NCBI GenBank assembly: GCA_022769665.1
Contig: JALEIR010000005.1
Span: 1 to 33,852, forward strand
Reading direction: 5' to 3'
Origin: Lachnospiraceae bacterium
GTDB lineage: Bacteria; Bacillota; Clostridia; Lachnospirales; Lachnospiraceae
DNA length: 33,852 nt
Position numbers and translations under genes: made by a program
In this document: positions 1 to 8,711 of the stretch, piece after piece
How positions within the stretch are numbered: the stretch's first letter is position 1
Layout of the letters: every line of letters starts with the position of its first letter
The notes under the pieces: generated by a model
The model's database searches: none
Told to the model about the DNA's origin: nothing
What the model saw: only the letters and a program-made list of their open reading frames with translations

Positions 1-36
1 GAAGGTGTAGACAATGAAATTACAGGAAATTCATTG

Positions 37-76
37 AAAGCCCGGTCGAGAAGAAAAAGAATCGATCGGGCTTTTA
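37..76 (+). terminator. Intrinsic terminator of an upstream gene
   Basis: A 13-bp stem is formed by 37-49 (AAAGCCCGGTCGA) and 62-74 (TCGATCGGGCTTT) with one G-T wobble, a 12-nt A-rich loop and a short T run. It probably ends a transcript entering from the left. The end of that gene is not certain: stops lie at 8-10 and 15-17 in two frames, and the third frame stays open to 109-111. Confidence 0.75.
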
Positions 77-107
77 CATTGTTGATATATGAGAACGGAG
101 ATATAAA

Positions 108-332
108 ATGACAGAAAAGAATTCATGTAGCAGAATTGCCCGAAACTGCGAAGAACAGGATGTTGACGCGGTGATTGCTCTTCTGGACGGATATACTTCC
201 GCAGGAGAGAGCAGAATTAAAGTGAATGTGGTTGAGGGGGAGGGAGAAATCCTTTCTCATCAGTATCATCATGGCAGGTGTGATGTGGGAAGTCCATGGG
301 CCTGCGGGACAGCCTTTGATGTGTTGGAGTAG
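108..332 (+). CDS. Small hypothetical protein (74 aa), unknown function
   Basis: I do not recognise a characterised family. The ATG is preceded by a usable GGAG about 7 bases upstream, and the stop lies only 3 bases before the next gene, so the two are probably co-transcribed. The product is acidic and soluble-looking, with no signal peptide or membrane segment. The C-terminal third is striking: YHHGRCDVGSPWACGTAFD carries two histidines, two cysteines and conserved-looking Gly/Pro turns, which could suit metal binding or a redox site (inference). A third cysteine lies near residue 14. The RBS, tight coupling and absence of a better ORF on either strand support a real gene. Confidence 0.65.
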   Translation: MTEKNSCSRIARNCEEQDVDAVIALLDGYTSAGESRIKVNVVEGEGEILSHQYHHGRCDVGSPWACGTAFDVLE

Positions 333-335
333 TTT

Positions 336-1313
336 ATGAAAAAGATTGATTGGAAAAAGCAGGCTGTAAAGAGCCTGAAAATTGCTCTGGCAGCCGCCAT
401 TGCCATAGCGGTAGCAGGGGAGCTGGGATTAAAGTATTCTGCCACGGCAGGTATCATAACGGTACTGAGCATCGGAAATACCAAGAGAGAGACCTTAAAA
501 ACAGCCGTTGAGAGAGGTCTGGCATTTTTATGTGCATTGCTCTTGGCAGCAGGATGTTTTGGGGTTTTTGGCTATACCTTGCCGGGCTTTACCGTATATT
601 TATTGTTATTTGCATTACTCTGTCTCTGTGTTGGCTGGGGCGCAGCTATTGCCATGGATTCCGTGTTGATTACTCATTTCCTCGGGGAACAAAGCATGGC
701 GCCGGTCTTCCTGTTGAATGAAGTCCTTTTGTTTTTCATCGGAACCGGAATGGGAATTTTGGTAAATATGCATCTTCACAGGAAAGAAGCGGATTTCCGG
801 AGGCTTTCCGATGAGGTAGACAGTCAGATAAAAGGAATCCTTCATCGGATGTCCCTCTGGCTTCCCAGAGAAGATAAGAGTGAATATGGTTCCGGATGCT
901 TTGAAAAGCTGGATAAGGCTTTGGAGGAAGCAAGGCTGTGCGCTGCGGCAAATTATAATAATTCTGTGCTGGAGCGAAATCCCCGGGAATTGGATTACAT
1001 TGAGATGCGGGAGAAACAGAGCATTATTTTAAAGGGCATCTATGAAAATATCAAGAGCATCACATTTCTGCCGGAGCAGGCGAAGCAGGTGGCTGAGCTG
1101 TTCGGAAAGATTGAGGAGGATTACCACAGAGAGAATACAGTGGAAGAACTGTTGAACAGTCTCGGGAAGCTGTTGGAGGAGATGAAGCAGCAGGAACTTC
1201 CTGCAAGCAGAGAGGAATTTGAGGCAAGAGCCATTCTGTTTTACATTTTGATGCAGACGGAAAGTTTTTTGAATTTGAAACGGGATTATATGTTGCGGAA
1301 CGGTTTCTTGTGA
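336..1313 (+). CDS. Aromatic acid exporter family (ArAE/FUSC-like) membrane protein
   Basis: The 325-residue product has several hydrophobic segments in its first 150 residues, including residues about 13-30 and 62-82 and a stretch around 90-140. A long charged cytoplasmic region with coiled-coil-like helices follows. This matches the Firmicutes ArAE_1 family (DUF939 membrane part plus a C-terminal cytoplasmic domain), distantly related to fusaric acid resistance and p-hydroxybenzoate efflux proteins. The N-terminal segment with the GIITVLSIGNTKRETLK motif is typical. Substrate is unknown; export of small aromatic acids or a cell-envelope role is family-level inference. Its GGAG ribosome site lies in the last codons of the 74-aa gene just upstream. 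Confidence 0.8.
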   Translation: MKKIDWKKQAVKSLKIALAAAIAIAVAGELGLKYSATAGIITVLSIGNTKRETLKTAVERGLAFLCALLLAAGCFGVFGYTLPGFTVYLLLFALLCLCVGWGAAIAMDSVLITHFLGEQSMAPVFLLNEVLLFFIGTGMGILVNMHLHRKEADFRRLSDEVDSQIKGILHRMSLWLPREDKSEYGSGCFEKLDKALEEARLCAAANYNNSVLERNPRELDYIEMREKQSIILKGIYENIKSITFLPEQAKQVAELFGKIEEDYHRENTVEELLNSLGKLLEEMKQQELPASREEFEARAILFYILMQTESFLNLKRDYMLRNGFL

Positions 1314-1372
1314 TAGAATAGATGCATATATTAGGAAATGTCTTTGAACTTATTAAACGGAGGGAGCCGGGT

Positions 1373-2284
1373 ATGAGGTATTTTCTGGAAAATGAGCAGA
1401 TTAAGGTAGAGATTGAGAGCTTTGGGGCGGAACTGAAATCCTTGGTAAATAAGGCTACGGGACAGGAGTATATGTGGGAGGCTGACCCGGCATATTGGGG
1501 TAAAACCTCACCTGTTTTGTTCCCTTTTATCGGAAAACTTGAGGGCGCCGGGTATAAGTATGGCGGAAAAGATTATGCCATAGAAAAGCATGGCTTTGCC
1601 AGAGATATGGAGTTTTCCTGTGTGGAACAGAAAACAGACTGTATTACTTTTTTCATCGAAAGCAATGAAATAACACTGAAAAAGTTTCCGTTTCCTTTTT
1701 ATCTTGAAATTTCCTATGAATTGAGAGGAAATACCGTGACGGAAAAATGGCGTGTGACAAACAGGGGAGAAAAGCCGATGTATTTCTCCATGGGAGGTCA
1801 TCCGGCTTTCGCCTGCCCGTTGATGAAAGAAGGTGTGCGGGCTTATCGTCGTACAGATTGCTTTATCAAGCTTTATAATGACAAGTTGGAAGCATACGAC
1901 GGTAATGCGGTTTTGTCTACGGATATCGGCGTGCCGGACGGGCTTTTAACCGGAGGAGTTACTTCCGTTGAGGTAAGAGATAGTCTGATTCCCGTGAAAG
2001 AGCATATTTTTGACCTGGATGCATTGTGCCTGGAAAAACAGGGCATCGGAGCAGTGGGACTCTGCGATGTATCCGGCCGAGAGTATGTCCGGGTGGAAGC
2101 AGATTGTCCCGTCTGGGGTATTTGGTCACAGCCGGACAGCAATGCTGCTTATGTCTGTCTGGAACCCTGGTGGGGAATATGCGACAGCAAAGGCTATGAC
2201 GGCACACTGGAAGAGCGTCCCTATACTAACAGTGTAGAGGCGGGAAAGACCTGGGAGAAGAAATATACGATTGTAATTGAATGA
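1373..2284 (+). CDS. Aldose 1-epimerase family protein, LacX-like
   Basis: The 303-residue product belongs to the galactose mutarotase-like fold, LacX subgroup. Members interconvert alpha and beta anomers of aldoses, although LacX proteins often have unproven substrates. Visible motifs are KHGFAR (His73), GGHPAF (His143) and a late EPWWGICD segment that supplies the usual glutamate region. An in-frame start exists at 1322, but the strong CGGAGGG at 1359-1365 sits correctly for the ATG at 1373, so I use that. No signal peptide is seen, so it should be cytoplasmic. The gene follows the exporter by about 60 bases and may share its transcript. Confidence 0.85.
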   Translation: MRYFLENEQIKVEIESFGAELKSLVNKATGQEYMWEADPAYWGKTSPVLFPFIGKLEGAGYKYGGKDYAIEKHGFARDMEFSCVEQKTDCITFFIESNEITLKKFPFPFYLEISYELRGNTVTEKWRVTNRGEKPMYFSMGGHPAFACPLMKEGVRAYRRTDCFIKLYNDKLEAYDGNAVLSTDIGVPDGLLTGGVTSVEVRDSLIPVKEHIFDLDALCLEKQGIGAVGLCDVSGREYVRVEADCPVWGIWSQPDSNAAYVCLEPWWGICDSKGYDGTLEERPYTNSVEAGKTWEKKYTIVIE

Positions 2285-2345
2285 AACTGAAAACAGATGA
2301 TAGCACAATGCAACGCCTTGAATAGAGATAATCGGAAAAAAGTGC

Positions 2346-2374
2346 TTGCATATCAATATCAAGTGTGTTAGAAT
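2346..2374 (+). promoter_or_regulatory. Sigma-A type promoter of the opp operon
   Basis: TTGCAT at 2346-2351 and TAGAAT at 2369-2374 are separated by exactly 17 bases. It lies about 70 bases upstream of the oppA start codon and is the best promoter match in this gap. Confidence 0.7.
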
Positions 2375-2387
2375 GCTCCTAACGCAA

Positions 2388-2415
2388 ATAATCGTGTATA
2401 CAATTATACGATTAT
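2388..2415 (+). promoter_or_regulatory. Imperfect inverted repeat downstream of the oppA promoter
   Basis: ATAATCG at 2388-2394 and CGATTAT at 2409-2415 face each other, with GTATA/TATAC extending the symmetry after a 2-base offset. It lies about 15 bases after the -10 box, where it could be a repressor operator or a 5' UTR hairpin. Which of these applies cannot be told from sequence. Confidence 0.4.
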
Positions 2416-2443
2416 GTGCGTATTCAATAAGGAGGATGATATT

Positions 2444-4159
2444 ATGAAAAAAACCAAAGCTGTATTAGCAATCATGATGGCTTCAGCAATGGTAGCAGGT
2501 CTTGCAGGCTGTGGAAGCACAGACACAACCACAACTCCTTCTTCCACAACAGGCGCAGTTGAAGCCGGCTCCGGGGATGCAGCCGGAGATGCAACACCTA
2601 TAGCAGGCGGACTTGACATGAACGTTATGCTGGAGACACCTGTAGAGTCTCTTGACCCTCAGCAGGCAACTGACGGTACCTCTTTTGAGGTCATTGCAAA
2701 CTATACTGACGGACTGATGCAGATGGATGCAGACGGTGCAGCCGTTCCCGCCATCGCTGAAAGCTATGAGTTATCTGAAGATGGTTTGACCTATACTTTT
2801 CATCTGCGTGAAGACGCTAACTGGAGCAACGGCACTCCTGTTACTGCTGCAGATTTTGTATTTGCATGGCAGAGAGCTGTCGATCCCGCAGTGGCATCCG
2901 AGTATTCCTATATGCTCAGCGATATCGGACAGATTAAGAATGCTGCAGAAATTATCGCCGGTGAGAAAGATAAGAGCGAATTGGGTGTAACTGCAGTTGA
3001 TGAGAAGACATTGAAGGTGGAGCTGAATGTTCCTGTCAGCTATTTCCTGTCTTTGATGTATTTCCCTACTTTTTATCCTGTAAACGAGGAGTTCTTTAAC
3101 TCCTGTGGCGATACTTTTGCAACCAGCCCTGAAACCGTTCTTTCCAACGGCGCATTTGTTCTGGATGCTTATGAGCCGGCAGCAACTTCTTTCCATTTGA
3201 CAAAGAATGCCGGTTACTACGACGCTGACAGAATTCAGCTGGGTGGCTTGAACTATCAGGTAGTTCAGGATTCACAGCAGGCTCTGATGAGCTATCAGAC
3301 CGGTGCTCTTGACACTACATTGGTAAACGGTGAGCAGGTTGATCAGGTAAAGGATGACCCTGAATTCCAGGCAATCGGTGCAGGTTATCTTTGGTATGTC
3401 AGCCCCAACATGGATGCAGTTCCGGAGCTTGCCAATTTAAATATTCGTCTGGCTATGACCTTTGCCATTGACCGTGAGGCTATAACAAATGACGTATTGA
3501 AGGACGGTTCTGCTGCTACCTTTACCGCAGTTCCCCCTCAGTTTGCAGCCGGCCCCGACGGATCCGATTTCTCTGCTGACCAGACAAAGTTCTCTGATGT
3601 ATGTGCATATGACACAGCAAAAGCAGTAGAGTATTGGCAGACAGGTCTTACTGAGCTCGGCATCAGCGAGCTGACTTTGGACATGGTAGTTGATGCGGAT
3701 GATGCACCTCAGAAGGTTGCACAGGTACTGAAGGAACAGTGGGAGACAACACTTCCCGGGTTAACCGTAAATCTGACCGTGGAACCCAAGAAGCAGCGTG
3801 TTCAGGATATGCAGGACGGAAACTTCCAGCTGGGTCTTACCCGTTGGGGACCTGACTATGCAGATCCTATGACCTACCTTGGCATGTGGGTAACAGACAA
3901 CTCCAACAACTATGGTTTGTGGAGCAATGAAGAGTATGATGCAATTATTGAGGAATGTACTACAGGTGATTTGTGTACGGATGCAGAAGGCCGTTGGACC
4001 AGACTTTACGACGCTGAGAAGATTGTAATGGACGAGGCAGTTATCTTCCCTCTTTATACACAGTGTAATGCGGAGATGATGTCCTCCAAGGTTACCGGCG
4101 TAGAGTTCCATCCCGTTGCTTTGAACCGTGTTTATAAGAATGCTGTAAAATCAGAGTAA
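2444..4159 (+). CDS. oppA: Oligopeptide ABC transporter, substrate-binding lipoprotein
   Basis: This is a 571-residue extracellular solute-binding protein of family 5 (SBP_bac_5), which captures peptides for the OppBCDF importer encoded directly downstream. The N-terminus has lysines, a hydrophobic core and a lipobox LAGC with the lipidated cysteine at residue 23, followed by a Thr/Ser-rich linker typical of Gram-positive lipoproteins. The start is set by GGAGG at 2431-2435, 8 bases before the ATG; an upstream in-frame start at 2414 has no such site. Length and the ending fit the family. A promoter and an inverted repeat precede it, and a hairpin after the stop may limit read-through into oppB so that the binding protein is made in excess. 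Confidence 0.93.
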   Translation: MKKTKAVLAIMMASAMVAGLAGCGSTDTTTTPSSTTGAVEAGSGDAAGDATPIAGGLDMNVMLETPVESLDPQQATDGTSFEVIANYTDGLMQMDADGAAVPAIAESYELSEDGLTYTFHLREDANWSNGTPVTAADFVFAWQRAVDPAVASEYSYMLSDIGQIKNAAEIIAGEKDKSELGVTAVDEKTLKVELNVPVSYFLSLMYFPTFYPVNEEFFNSCGDTFATSPETVLSNGAFVLDAYEPAATSFHLTKNAGYYDADRIQLGGLNYQVVQDSQQALMSYQTGALDTTLVNGEQVDQVKDDPEFQAIGAGYLWYVSPNMDAVPELANLNIRLAMTFAIDREAITNDVLKDGSAATFTAVPPQFAAGPDGSDFSADQTKFSDVCAYDTAKAVEYWQTGLTELGISELTLDMVVDADDAPQKVAQVLKEQWETTLPGLTVNLTVEPKKQRVQDMQDGNFQLGLTRWGPDYADPMTYLGMWVTDNSNNYGLWSNEEYDAIIEECTTGDLCTDAEGRWTRLYDAEKIVMDEAVIFPLYTQCNAEMMSSKVTGVEFHPVALNRVYKNAVKSE

Positions 4160-4195
4160 TCTCTCGGATTTACAGTTGAGCAGATGATTACGACA

Positions 4196-4226
4196 CAGCC
4201 GCACTAAGGCTTTATCAGTGCGGCTG
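4196..4226 (+). terminator. Intercistronic hairpin between oppA and oppB, possible attenuating terminator
   Basis: CAGCCGCACT (4196-4205) pairs perfectly with AGTGCGGCTG (4217-4226) around an 11-nt loop. The bases after it are only moderately T-rich (TTGTGGTTG), so partial termination or 3'-end stabilisation of oppA mRNA is more likely than a full stop. Such hairpins are common behind binding-protein genes of ABC operons. Confidence 0.65.
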
Positions 4227-4300
4227 TTGTGGTTGAAAAAGGTGGTCCGCTGAGCGTTCCATCTGCAAGACAGCGATAAAAAAGGGCAAGGAGGCAGAAA

Positions 4301-5236
4301 GTGAAGAAATATATTGTAAAAAGAGTGATTACATCCGTTTTTACACTTTTGGCCATTCTGTTGGTTTTGTTTATATTGATGCAACTCATGCCGGGTTCAC
4401 CTTTCAACGACGAAAAGCTTAATGCAGACCAGCGTATGGCACTTTATACCAAGTATGGATTGGACAAACCTATTGTGGTGCAGTTTTATCACTACGTAGT
4501 TAATATGCTGAAAGGGGATATGGGTGTCAGCTATAATATTTCCAAGAACACTCCCATTTCTCAATTGATTCAGACAAGACTGCCCATTTCCATACGGGTA
4601 GGCGGCTGTGCCGTGGCAATCGGTGCTCTGGCGGGACTGTTACTGGGTCTGGTAGCTGCTTTAAAGCATGACACGTTTATAGATTCTATTGCAACTGTCA
4701 TATCGGTAATCGGTGTTTCGGTGCCTTCTTATGTGTTTGCACTGGGACTGAGCTATGCTTTCGGTTTTCGCCTGAGATGGTTCCCCATGCTGTTTTCACA
4801 ACAGGCTGTTTTCAGCTCCAGTGTACTTCCCAGCATCTCATTGTCTATGTTTACCATGGCATCTATTGCAAGATTTACCAGAAGTGAAATGCTGGAAGTG
4901 ATGGGAAGCGACTATATGTTGTTGGCGGAAAGCAAAGGAATCTCAGGATCTTCTCTGATATTTCGCCATGCACTGCGAAATGCATTAATTCCCATTATTA
5001 CGGTGCTGGCACCGCTGATTGTAGATTTGATGACGGGTTCGCTGGTGGTAGAGAAAATTTTTGCCATTCCCGGAGTGGGAAGCCTGTTGGTGACAGCAAT
5101 TCAGTCAAACGATTATAATGTGGTCATTTCGCTGAGCTTTATTTATTCGGCAATGTACATTGGTATTATGCTGGTAGTTGATATTCTGTACGGTATTATT
5201 GACCCCAGAATCCGACTGGCCAAGAAGGGAGACTGA
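4301..5236 (+). CDS. oppB: Oligopeptide ABC transporter permease OppB
   Basis: This 311-residue inner-membrane permease is of the OppB/DppB type. A first membrane helix at residues 8-28 is followed by the typical extracellular segment, and further helices fill residues about 100-300. The EAA-type loop that contacts the ATPases is visible near ESKGISGSSLIFRHALRNAL. The start codon is GTG, set by AAGGAGG at 4288-4294 with 6-base spacing. The gene is followed after 4 bases by oppC. It should form the transmembrane pore together with OppC. Confidence 0.93.
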   Translation: MKKYIVKRVITSVFTLLAILLVLFILMQLMPGSPFNDEKLNADQRMALYTKYGLDKPIVVQFYHYVVNMLKGDMGVSYNISKNTPISQLIQTRLPISIRVGGCAVAIGALAGLLLGLVAALKHDTFIDSIATVISVIGVSVPSYVFALGLSYAFGFRLRWFPMLFSQQAVFSSSVLPSISLSMFTMASIARFTRSEMLEVMGSDYMLLAESKGISGSSLIFRHALRNALIPIITVLAPLIVDLMTGSLVVEKIFAIPGVGSLLVTAIQSNDYNVVISLSFIYSAMYIGIMLVVDILYGIIDPRIRLAKKGD

Positions 5237-5240
5237 TAGG

Positions 5241-6308
5241 ATGAAAAAGGCAAAAACAGCAGAAGCATCCGGAGCTTTTTCTGCATACATACCGGTGGAT
5301 GCGGACTTTAGGCTGAGAGATAACGCCGGAGAAATTGCAATTGATGAAAATTTTGCCGCACAAAGCTTCGGCAAAGATGTCCTGATTCGTTTCTTCCGTA
5401 AAGCCAGCGCTGTAATCGGATTGATTTTGATTATTGTCATCAGTCTCATGGCCGTGGTGGGACCCGGTATGAACGAGTACACTTATTCCGGTCAGGAATT
5501 GAGTCAGAAAAATCTGGCACCCAGAATCAAAGCATTGGAAAAATTCGGAATTTTTGACGGCAGTGAGACGATGAATACGACAACAGGGTCCAAGACTGTG
5601 AACTATTATGTTGAAAAAGGTCTGGATGATGTGGAGTATTGGTTTGGAAGCGATAACTTCGGACGTGATATTTGGACCCGTACCTGGTCAGGTGCGAGGG
5701 TGTCTCTGATTATCGCAGTAGCAGCAGCGGTGATAGATATGGTAATCGGTATGAGTTACGGACTGATTTCCGGCTATTTCGGCGGCAAGATTGATATGAC
5801 TATGCAGCGTATTTTGGAGATTGTCAACGGAATTCCCCGTCTTGTGATTGTAACTTTGCTTCTTCTGGTGCTGAAGCCCGGTATGCTGACCATTATTTTT
5901 GCGTTGATGCTGACTGAATGGGTAGGTATGAGCAGAATTGCCAGAGCAGAAATGCTGAAACTGAAAGAGCAGGAATTCGTGCTGGCATCCAGAACGCTGG
6001 GGGCAGGAAGCTTTTTCATTATTTTTAAAGAAGTATTACCCAATATTATCGGACCGATTATCACTCAGGTCATGTTTTCCATTCCTACCGCCATATTTAC
6101 CGAAGCGTTCTTGAGCTTTGTCGGTCTGGGAATACCTGTACCGCGATGCTCACTGGGTTCCTTGATATCGGAAGGCTTTAACAGCTTCACCACGCATCCC
6201 TATCAGATTGTGCCGCCCATATTGGTGATGGCGCTTCTGATGTTGAGTTTTAACCTGGCAGCAGACGGCCTTCGCGAAGCCCTGGACCCCAAGCTGAAAG
6301 AAATGTAG
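5241..6308 (+). CDS. oppC: Oligopeptide ABC transporter permease OppC
   Basis: The 355-residue product is an OppC/DppC permease. A cytoplasmic N-terminal tail of about 55 residues precedes the first helix (about 57-75), followed by a periplasmic-side insertion and then the five-helix permease core. The EAA loop reads EFVLASRTLGAGSFFIIFKEVLPN. An in-frame extension reaches back to 5178 but would overlap oppB by about 59 bases; the ATG at 5241, 4 bases after the oppB stop and close to a GGGAG, is preferred. The family's SDNFGRDIWTR segment is present. Confidence 0.93.
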   Translation: MKKAKTAEASGAFSAYIPVDADFRLRDNAGEIAIDENFAAQSFGKDVLIRFFRKASAVIGLILIIVISLMAVVGPGMNEYTYSGQELSQKNLAPRIKALEKFGIFDGSETMNTTTGSKTVNYYVEKGLDDVEYWFGSDNFGRDIWTRTWSGARVSLIIAVAAAVIDMVIGMSYGLISGYFGGKIDMTMQRILEIVNGIPRLVIVTLLLLVLKPGMLTIIFALMLTEWVGMSRIARAEMLKLKEQEFVLASRTLGAGSFFIIFKEVLPNIIGPIITQVMFSIPTAIFTEAFLSFVGLGIPVPRCSLGSLISEGFNSFTTHPYQIVPPILVMALLMLSFNLAADGLREALDPKLKEM

Positions 6309-6325
6309 TGTGAAAGGAGAAAGAG

Positions 6326-7420
6326 ATGTCAGAAGAAAAAGAAAAGATTCTACAGATAAAAGACCTTGATATTACCTTTCATACTACAGCCGGTGATGTC
6401 CATGCCATTCGCGGAGTTAATATTGATTTGCACAGAGGAGAAACCGTAGCAATTGTCGGTGAGTCCGGTTCCGGAAAATCCGTTACCATGAAGGCTGCGA
6501 TGGGTATTTTGGCTTCCAATGCTACTGTATCAAACGGTACTATCGAGTTCTCCTATCATCATGCGGACGGCTCGCCGGAGACAGTGGATATTTTGCAGAA
6601 GGATAAGAAATGGATTCGCCGTCATATTAACGGAAAAAGAATTGCCATGGTTTTTCAGGACCCTATGACAAGTCTTGACCCCACCATGACCATCGGTAAA
6701 CAGATTATGGAGGGAATGATATGGCATTTCAAGACGCCGAAAAAGGAAGCCTGGGATAAGGCGGTATCCCTGTTGAGAGAGGTTGGAATTGAAGAGCCCG
6801 AGAAGAGAATGAAAAACTATCCTCATCAGCTGTCCGGTGGCATGCGGCAGAGAGTGGTAATTGCAATCGCACTGTCCTGTAATCCGGATTTACTGATTTG
6901 CGATGAGCCAACCACAGCCCTTGATGTGACGATTCAGGCAAAGATAATAGAACTGATCAGAAGAATACAGAAAGAGAGAGGCATATCTGTTATCTATATC
7001 ACGCATGACCTTGGTGTGGTGGCAAAGGTGGCTGATTATATTCATGTTATGTATGCCGGAAAGATTGTGGAGAAGGGAACTATCAATGAAGTTTTCTACG
7101 ACCCGCGTCATCCCTATACCTGGGGGCTTTTGTCAGCCATGCCCGATTTGGATACCGCTGATGAAAGACTTTATACGATTCCCGGGTCTCCGCCAAATTT
7201 GTTGCATGAAAAGTGCGGAGATGCATTTGCACCCCGAAACCGCTATGCTCTTGAAGTGGATTATAAAGCGGAACCGCCCATGTTCCGGATTACGGACACC
7301 CATTATGCGGCAACCTGGCTTTTGGATGAACGGGCACCTAAGGTAGAAATGCCTAAGGAACTGAGAGAGAGGCTGGACCGTATGAAGAAGGAGGCGAAAA
7401 ATAATGGCAGTGAATTATAA
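6326..7420 (+). CDS. oppD: Oligopeptide ABC transporter ATP-binding protein OppD
   Basis: The 364-residue ATPase drives peptide import. Walker A GESGSGKS is at residues 45-52, followed by Q-loop [11 protein letters not shown], signature LSGGMRQR, Walker [13 protein letters not shown] and switch histidine ITHD. The C-terminal oligopeptide-transporter extension is present. In DppD-type proteins it holds a four-cysteine cluster, but here it reads [13 protein letters not shown] and keeps only one cysteine, as in the OppD/AmiE proteins of lactic acid bacteria (from memory). The ribosome site AAAGGAG precedes the ATG. The gene overlaps oppF by 17 bases, which suggests translational coupling. Confidence 0.94.
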   Translation: MSEEKEKILQIKDLDITFHTTAGDVHAIRGVNIDLHRGETVAIVGESGSGKSVTMKAAMGILASNATVSNGTIEFSYHHADGSPETVDILQKDKKWIRRHINGKRIAMVFQDPMTSLDPTMTIGKQIMEGMIWHFKTPKKEAWDKAVSLLREVGIEEPEKRMKNYPHQLSGGMRQRVVIAIALSCNPDLLICDEPTTALDVTIQAKIIELIRRIQKERGISVIYITHDLGVVAKVADYIHVMYAGKIVEKGTINEVFYDPRHPYTWGLLSAMPDLDTADERLYTIPGSPPNLLHEKCGDAFAPRNRYALEVDYKAEPPMFRITDTHYAATWLLDERAPKVEMPKELRERLDRMKKEAKNNGSEL

Positions 7421-8336
7421 CGCAGAGCCCCTTCTGAAAGTGGAAGGCTTAAAACAATATTTCAAGATGAGCGGCAATTATACGGTAAAAGCCGTGGAGG
7501 ATGTTTCCTTTCAGATTTATCCGGGAGAAACCTACGGATTGGTAGGAGAATCCGGTTCGGGAAAATCGACCATCGGAAGAAGCATTATCAGGTTGTATGA
7601 TCTTACGGACGGAAAAATAACTTTTAATGGGATGGACATCAGCGGAAGGATGAGCAAGGCTGTCAGTAAAAATCTGCGCACCCAGATGCAGATGATTTTT
7701 CAGGATCCCATGGCATCATTGAACCCCAGAAAAAAAATAGGGGATATTATCGGTGAAGGACTGGATATTCATCATGTGTTTCAGACAAAGCGGGAACGCG
7801 ATGAAATGGTGAAGAAGATTCTGAAAAAAGTTGGATTGGCACCGGAGCATGCAAGCCGCTATCCCCATCAGTTTTCCGGCGGACAAAGACAGCGTGTTGG
7901 CATTGCAAGAGCGTTGATTATGAATCCTAAATTGATTATTGCGGATGAATGTATTTCCGCATTGGATGTTTCCATTCAGGCTCAGGTTGTGAATCTGATG
8001 AAAGATATCCAGCAGGAGACAGGGGCAGCTTACCTATTCATTGCTCATGACCTCTCTATGGTCAAGTATATTTCGGACAGAATCGGTGTGCTCCATTTGG
8101 GACACCTTTTGGAAACCGGCACAACAGAAGAAATTTTCTCCAACCCGATTCATCCTTATACAAAGAGTCTTCTGTCAGCAATTCCCGTACCAAATCCTGT
8201 TGTGGAGAAGCAGCGTGCCGTGCTCAATTATGATTACAAGACCTCCGGCCTGAACTATAACGAAGGAACCAATCATCTTGTCTCCGGCACCCATTTCGTA
8301 AAATGTACGGATGAGGAATTTGCCCGCTGGAGCTAA
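7404..8336 (+). CDS. oppF: Oligopeptide ABC transporter ATP-binding protein OppF
   Basis: The 310-residue second ATPase pairs with OppD under the OppBC pore. Walker [11 protein letters not shown]-loop IFQDPMASLNP, signature FSGGQRQR, Walker B LIIADECISALD and switch IAHD are all intact. In the Walker B region the usual DEP is DEC, a conservative variation seen in some OppF proteins. The ATG lies inside the end of oppD behind GGAGG at 7389-7393. This is the last gene of the operon; a new promoter for proS begins 18 bases after the stop. Confidence 0.93.
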   Translation: MAVNYNAEPLLKVEGLKQYFKMSGNYTVKAVEDVSFQIYPGETYGLVGESGSGKSTIGRSIIRLYDLTDGKITFNGMDISGRMSKAVSKNLRTQMQMIFQDPMASLNPRKKIGDIIGEGLDIHHVFQTKRERDEMVKKILKKVGLAPEHASRYPHQFSGGQRQRVGIARALIMNPKLIIADECISALDVSIQAQVVNLMKDIQQETGAAYLFIAHDLSMVKYISDRIGVLHLGHLLETGTTEEIFSNPIHPYTKSLLSAIPVPNPVVEKQRAVLNYDYKTSGLNYNEGTNHLVSGTHFVKCTDEEFARWS

Positions 8337-8351
8337 ACAGAAGCTGTTTTT
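8335..8351 (+). terminator. Weak hairpin at the end of the opp operon
   Basis: AAACAG (8335-8340) and CTGTTT (8344-8349) can pair around a 3-nt loop that starts inside the oppF stop codon, followed by two more T. The stem is short and AT-rich, so termination here is uncertain, but no better terminator lies before the next promoter. Confidence 0.3.
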
Positions 8352-8353
8352 AC

Positions 8354-8383
8354 TTGACAAACAGCCCGTATCTGCACTACAAT
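8354..8383 (+). promoter_or_regulatory. Promoter of the proS T-box leader
   Basis: A consensus TTGACA at 8354-8359 and TACAAT at 8378-8383 are spaced by 18 bases. Transcription would start near 8390, immediately before the T-box stem I. Confidence 0.8.
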
Positions 8384-8392
8384 CACTACATA

Positions 8393-8657
8393 TAAGTGAC
8401 TGAGAAGAGGATTAGTACAGATTTCGGAAGCATTCCAGAGAGAGGACGTGGCTGGGAAGTCCTTATGCGGAGAGTTTGGAACCTGCCTCGGAGTCCTGTG
8501 TGAGATTCGGACAGCAGGAAAGCTGCGGTGATGGATGAAAGCACAGCGTAAGCCGGCGTTAACGGTAAAAGAGACGGATGTCAGCACAGGCATCAATTAG
8601 GGTGGTACCGCCGAGTTTTCGGTCCCTTTGGGGAGCGAGACTCGGCGTTTTGTTTTG
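8393..8657 (+). promoter_or_regulatory. T-box riboswitch (proline) controlling proS
   Basis: This leader senses uncharged tRNA-Pro. In stem I, GAGG (8407-8410) can pair with CCTC (8486-8489). The internal loop so formed has an AGTA loop-E motif at 8414-8417 on one side and GGAACCTG on the other, which places proline codon CCT (8482-8484) in the specifier position followed by a purine. The distal GGCTGGGAAGTCC and AGAGAG segments fit stem I apical motifs. The T-box sequence AGGGTGGTACCGCC lies at 8599-8612, with TGGT (8603-8606) able to pair with the tRNA 3' end; the final T suits discriminator base A of tRNA-Pro. The antiterminator competes with the terminator at 8609-8657. Confidence 0.93.
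8609..8657 (+). terminator. T-box regulated terminator
   Basis: CGCCGAGT (8609-8616) pairs with ACTCGGCG (8640-8647), with further pairing inside the loop, followed by GTTTTGTTTT. The 5' arm overlaps the T-box sequence, as required for a switch between termination and antitermination. Confidence 0.88.
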
Positions 8658-8711
8658 AGTCTGCTTCCTCAGACTGTTGCGCCGTAAAACGGCAGAAAAG
8701 AGGAGAAGAGA

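Noticed and set aside
1..36. C-terminal end of a gene entering from the left
   Set aside because: Only 10-37 codons are visible depending on frame, and no frame is recognisable, so no CDS is called.
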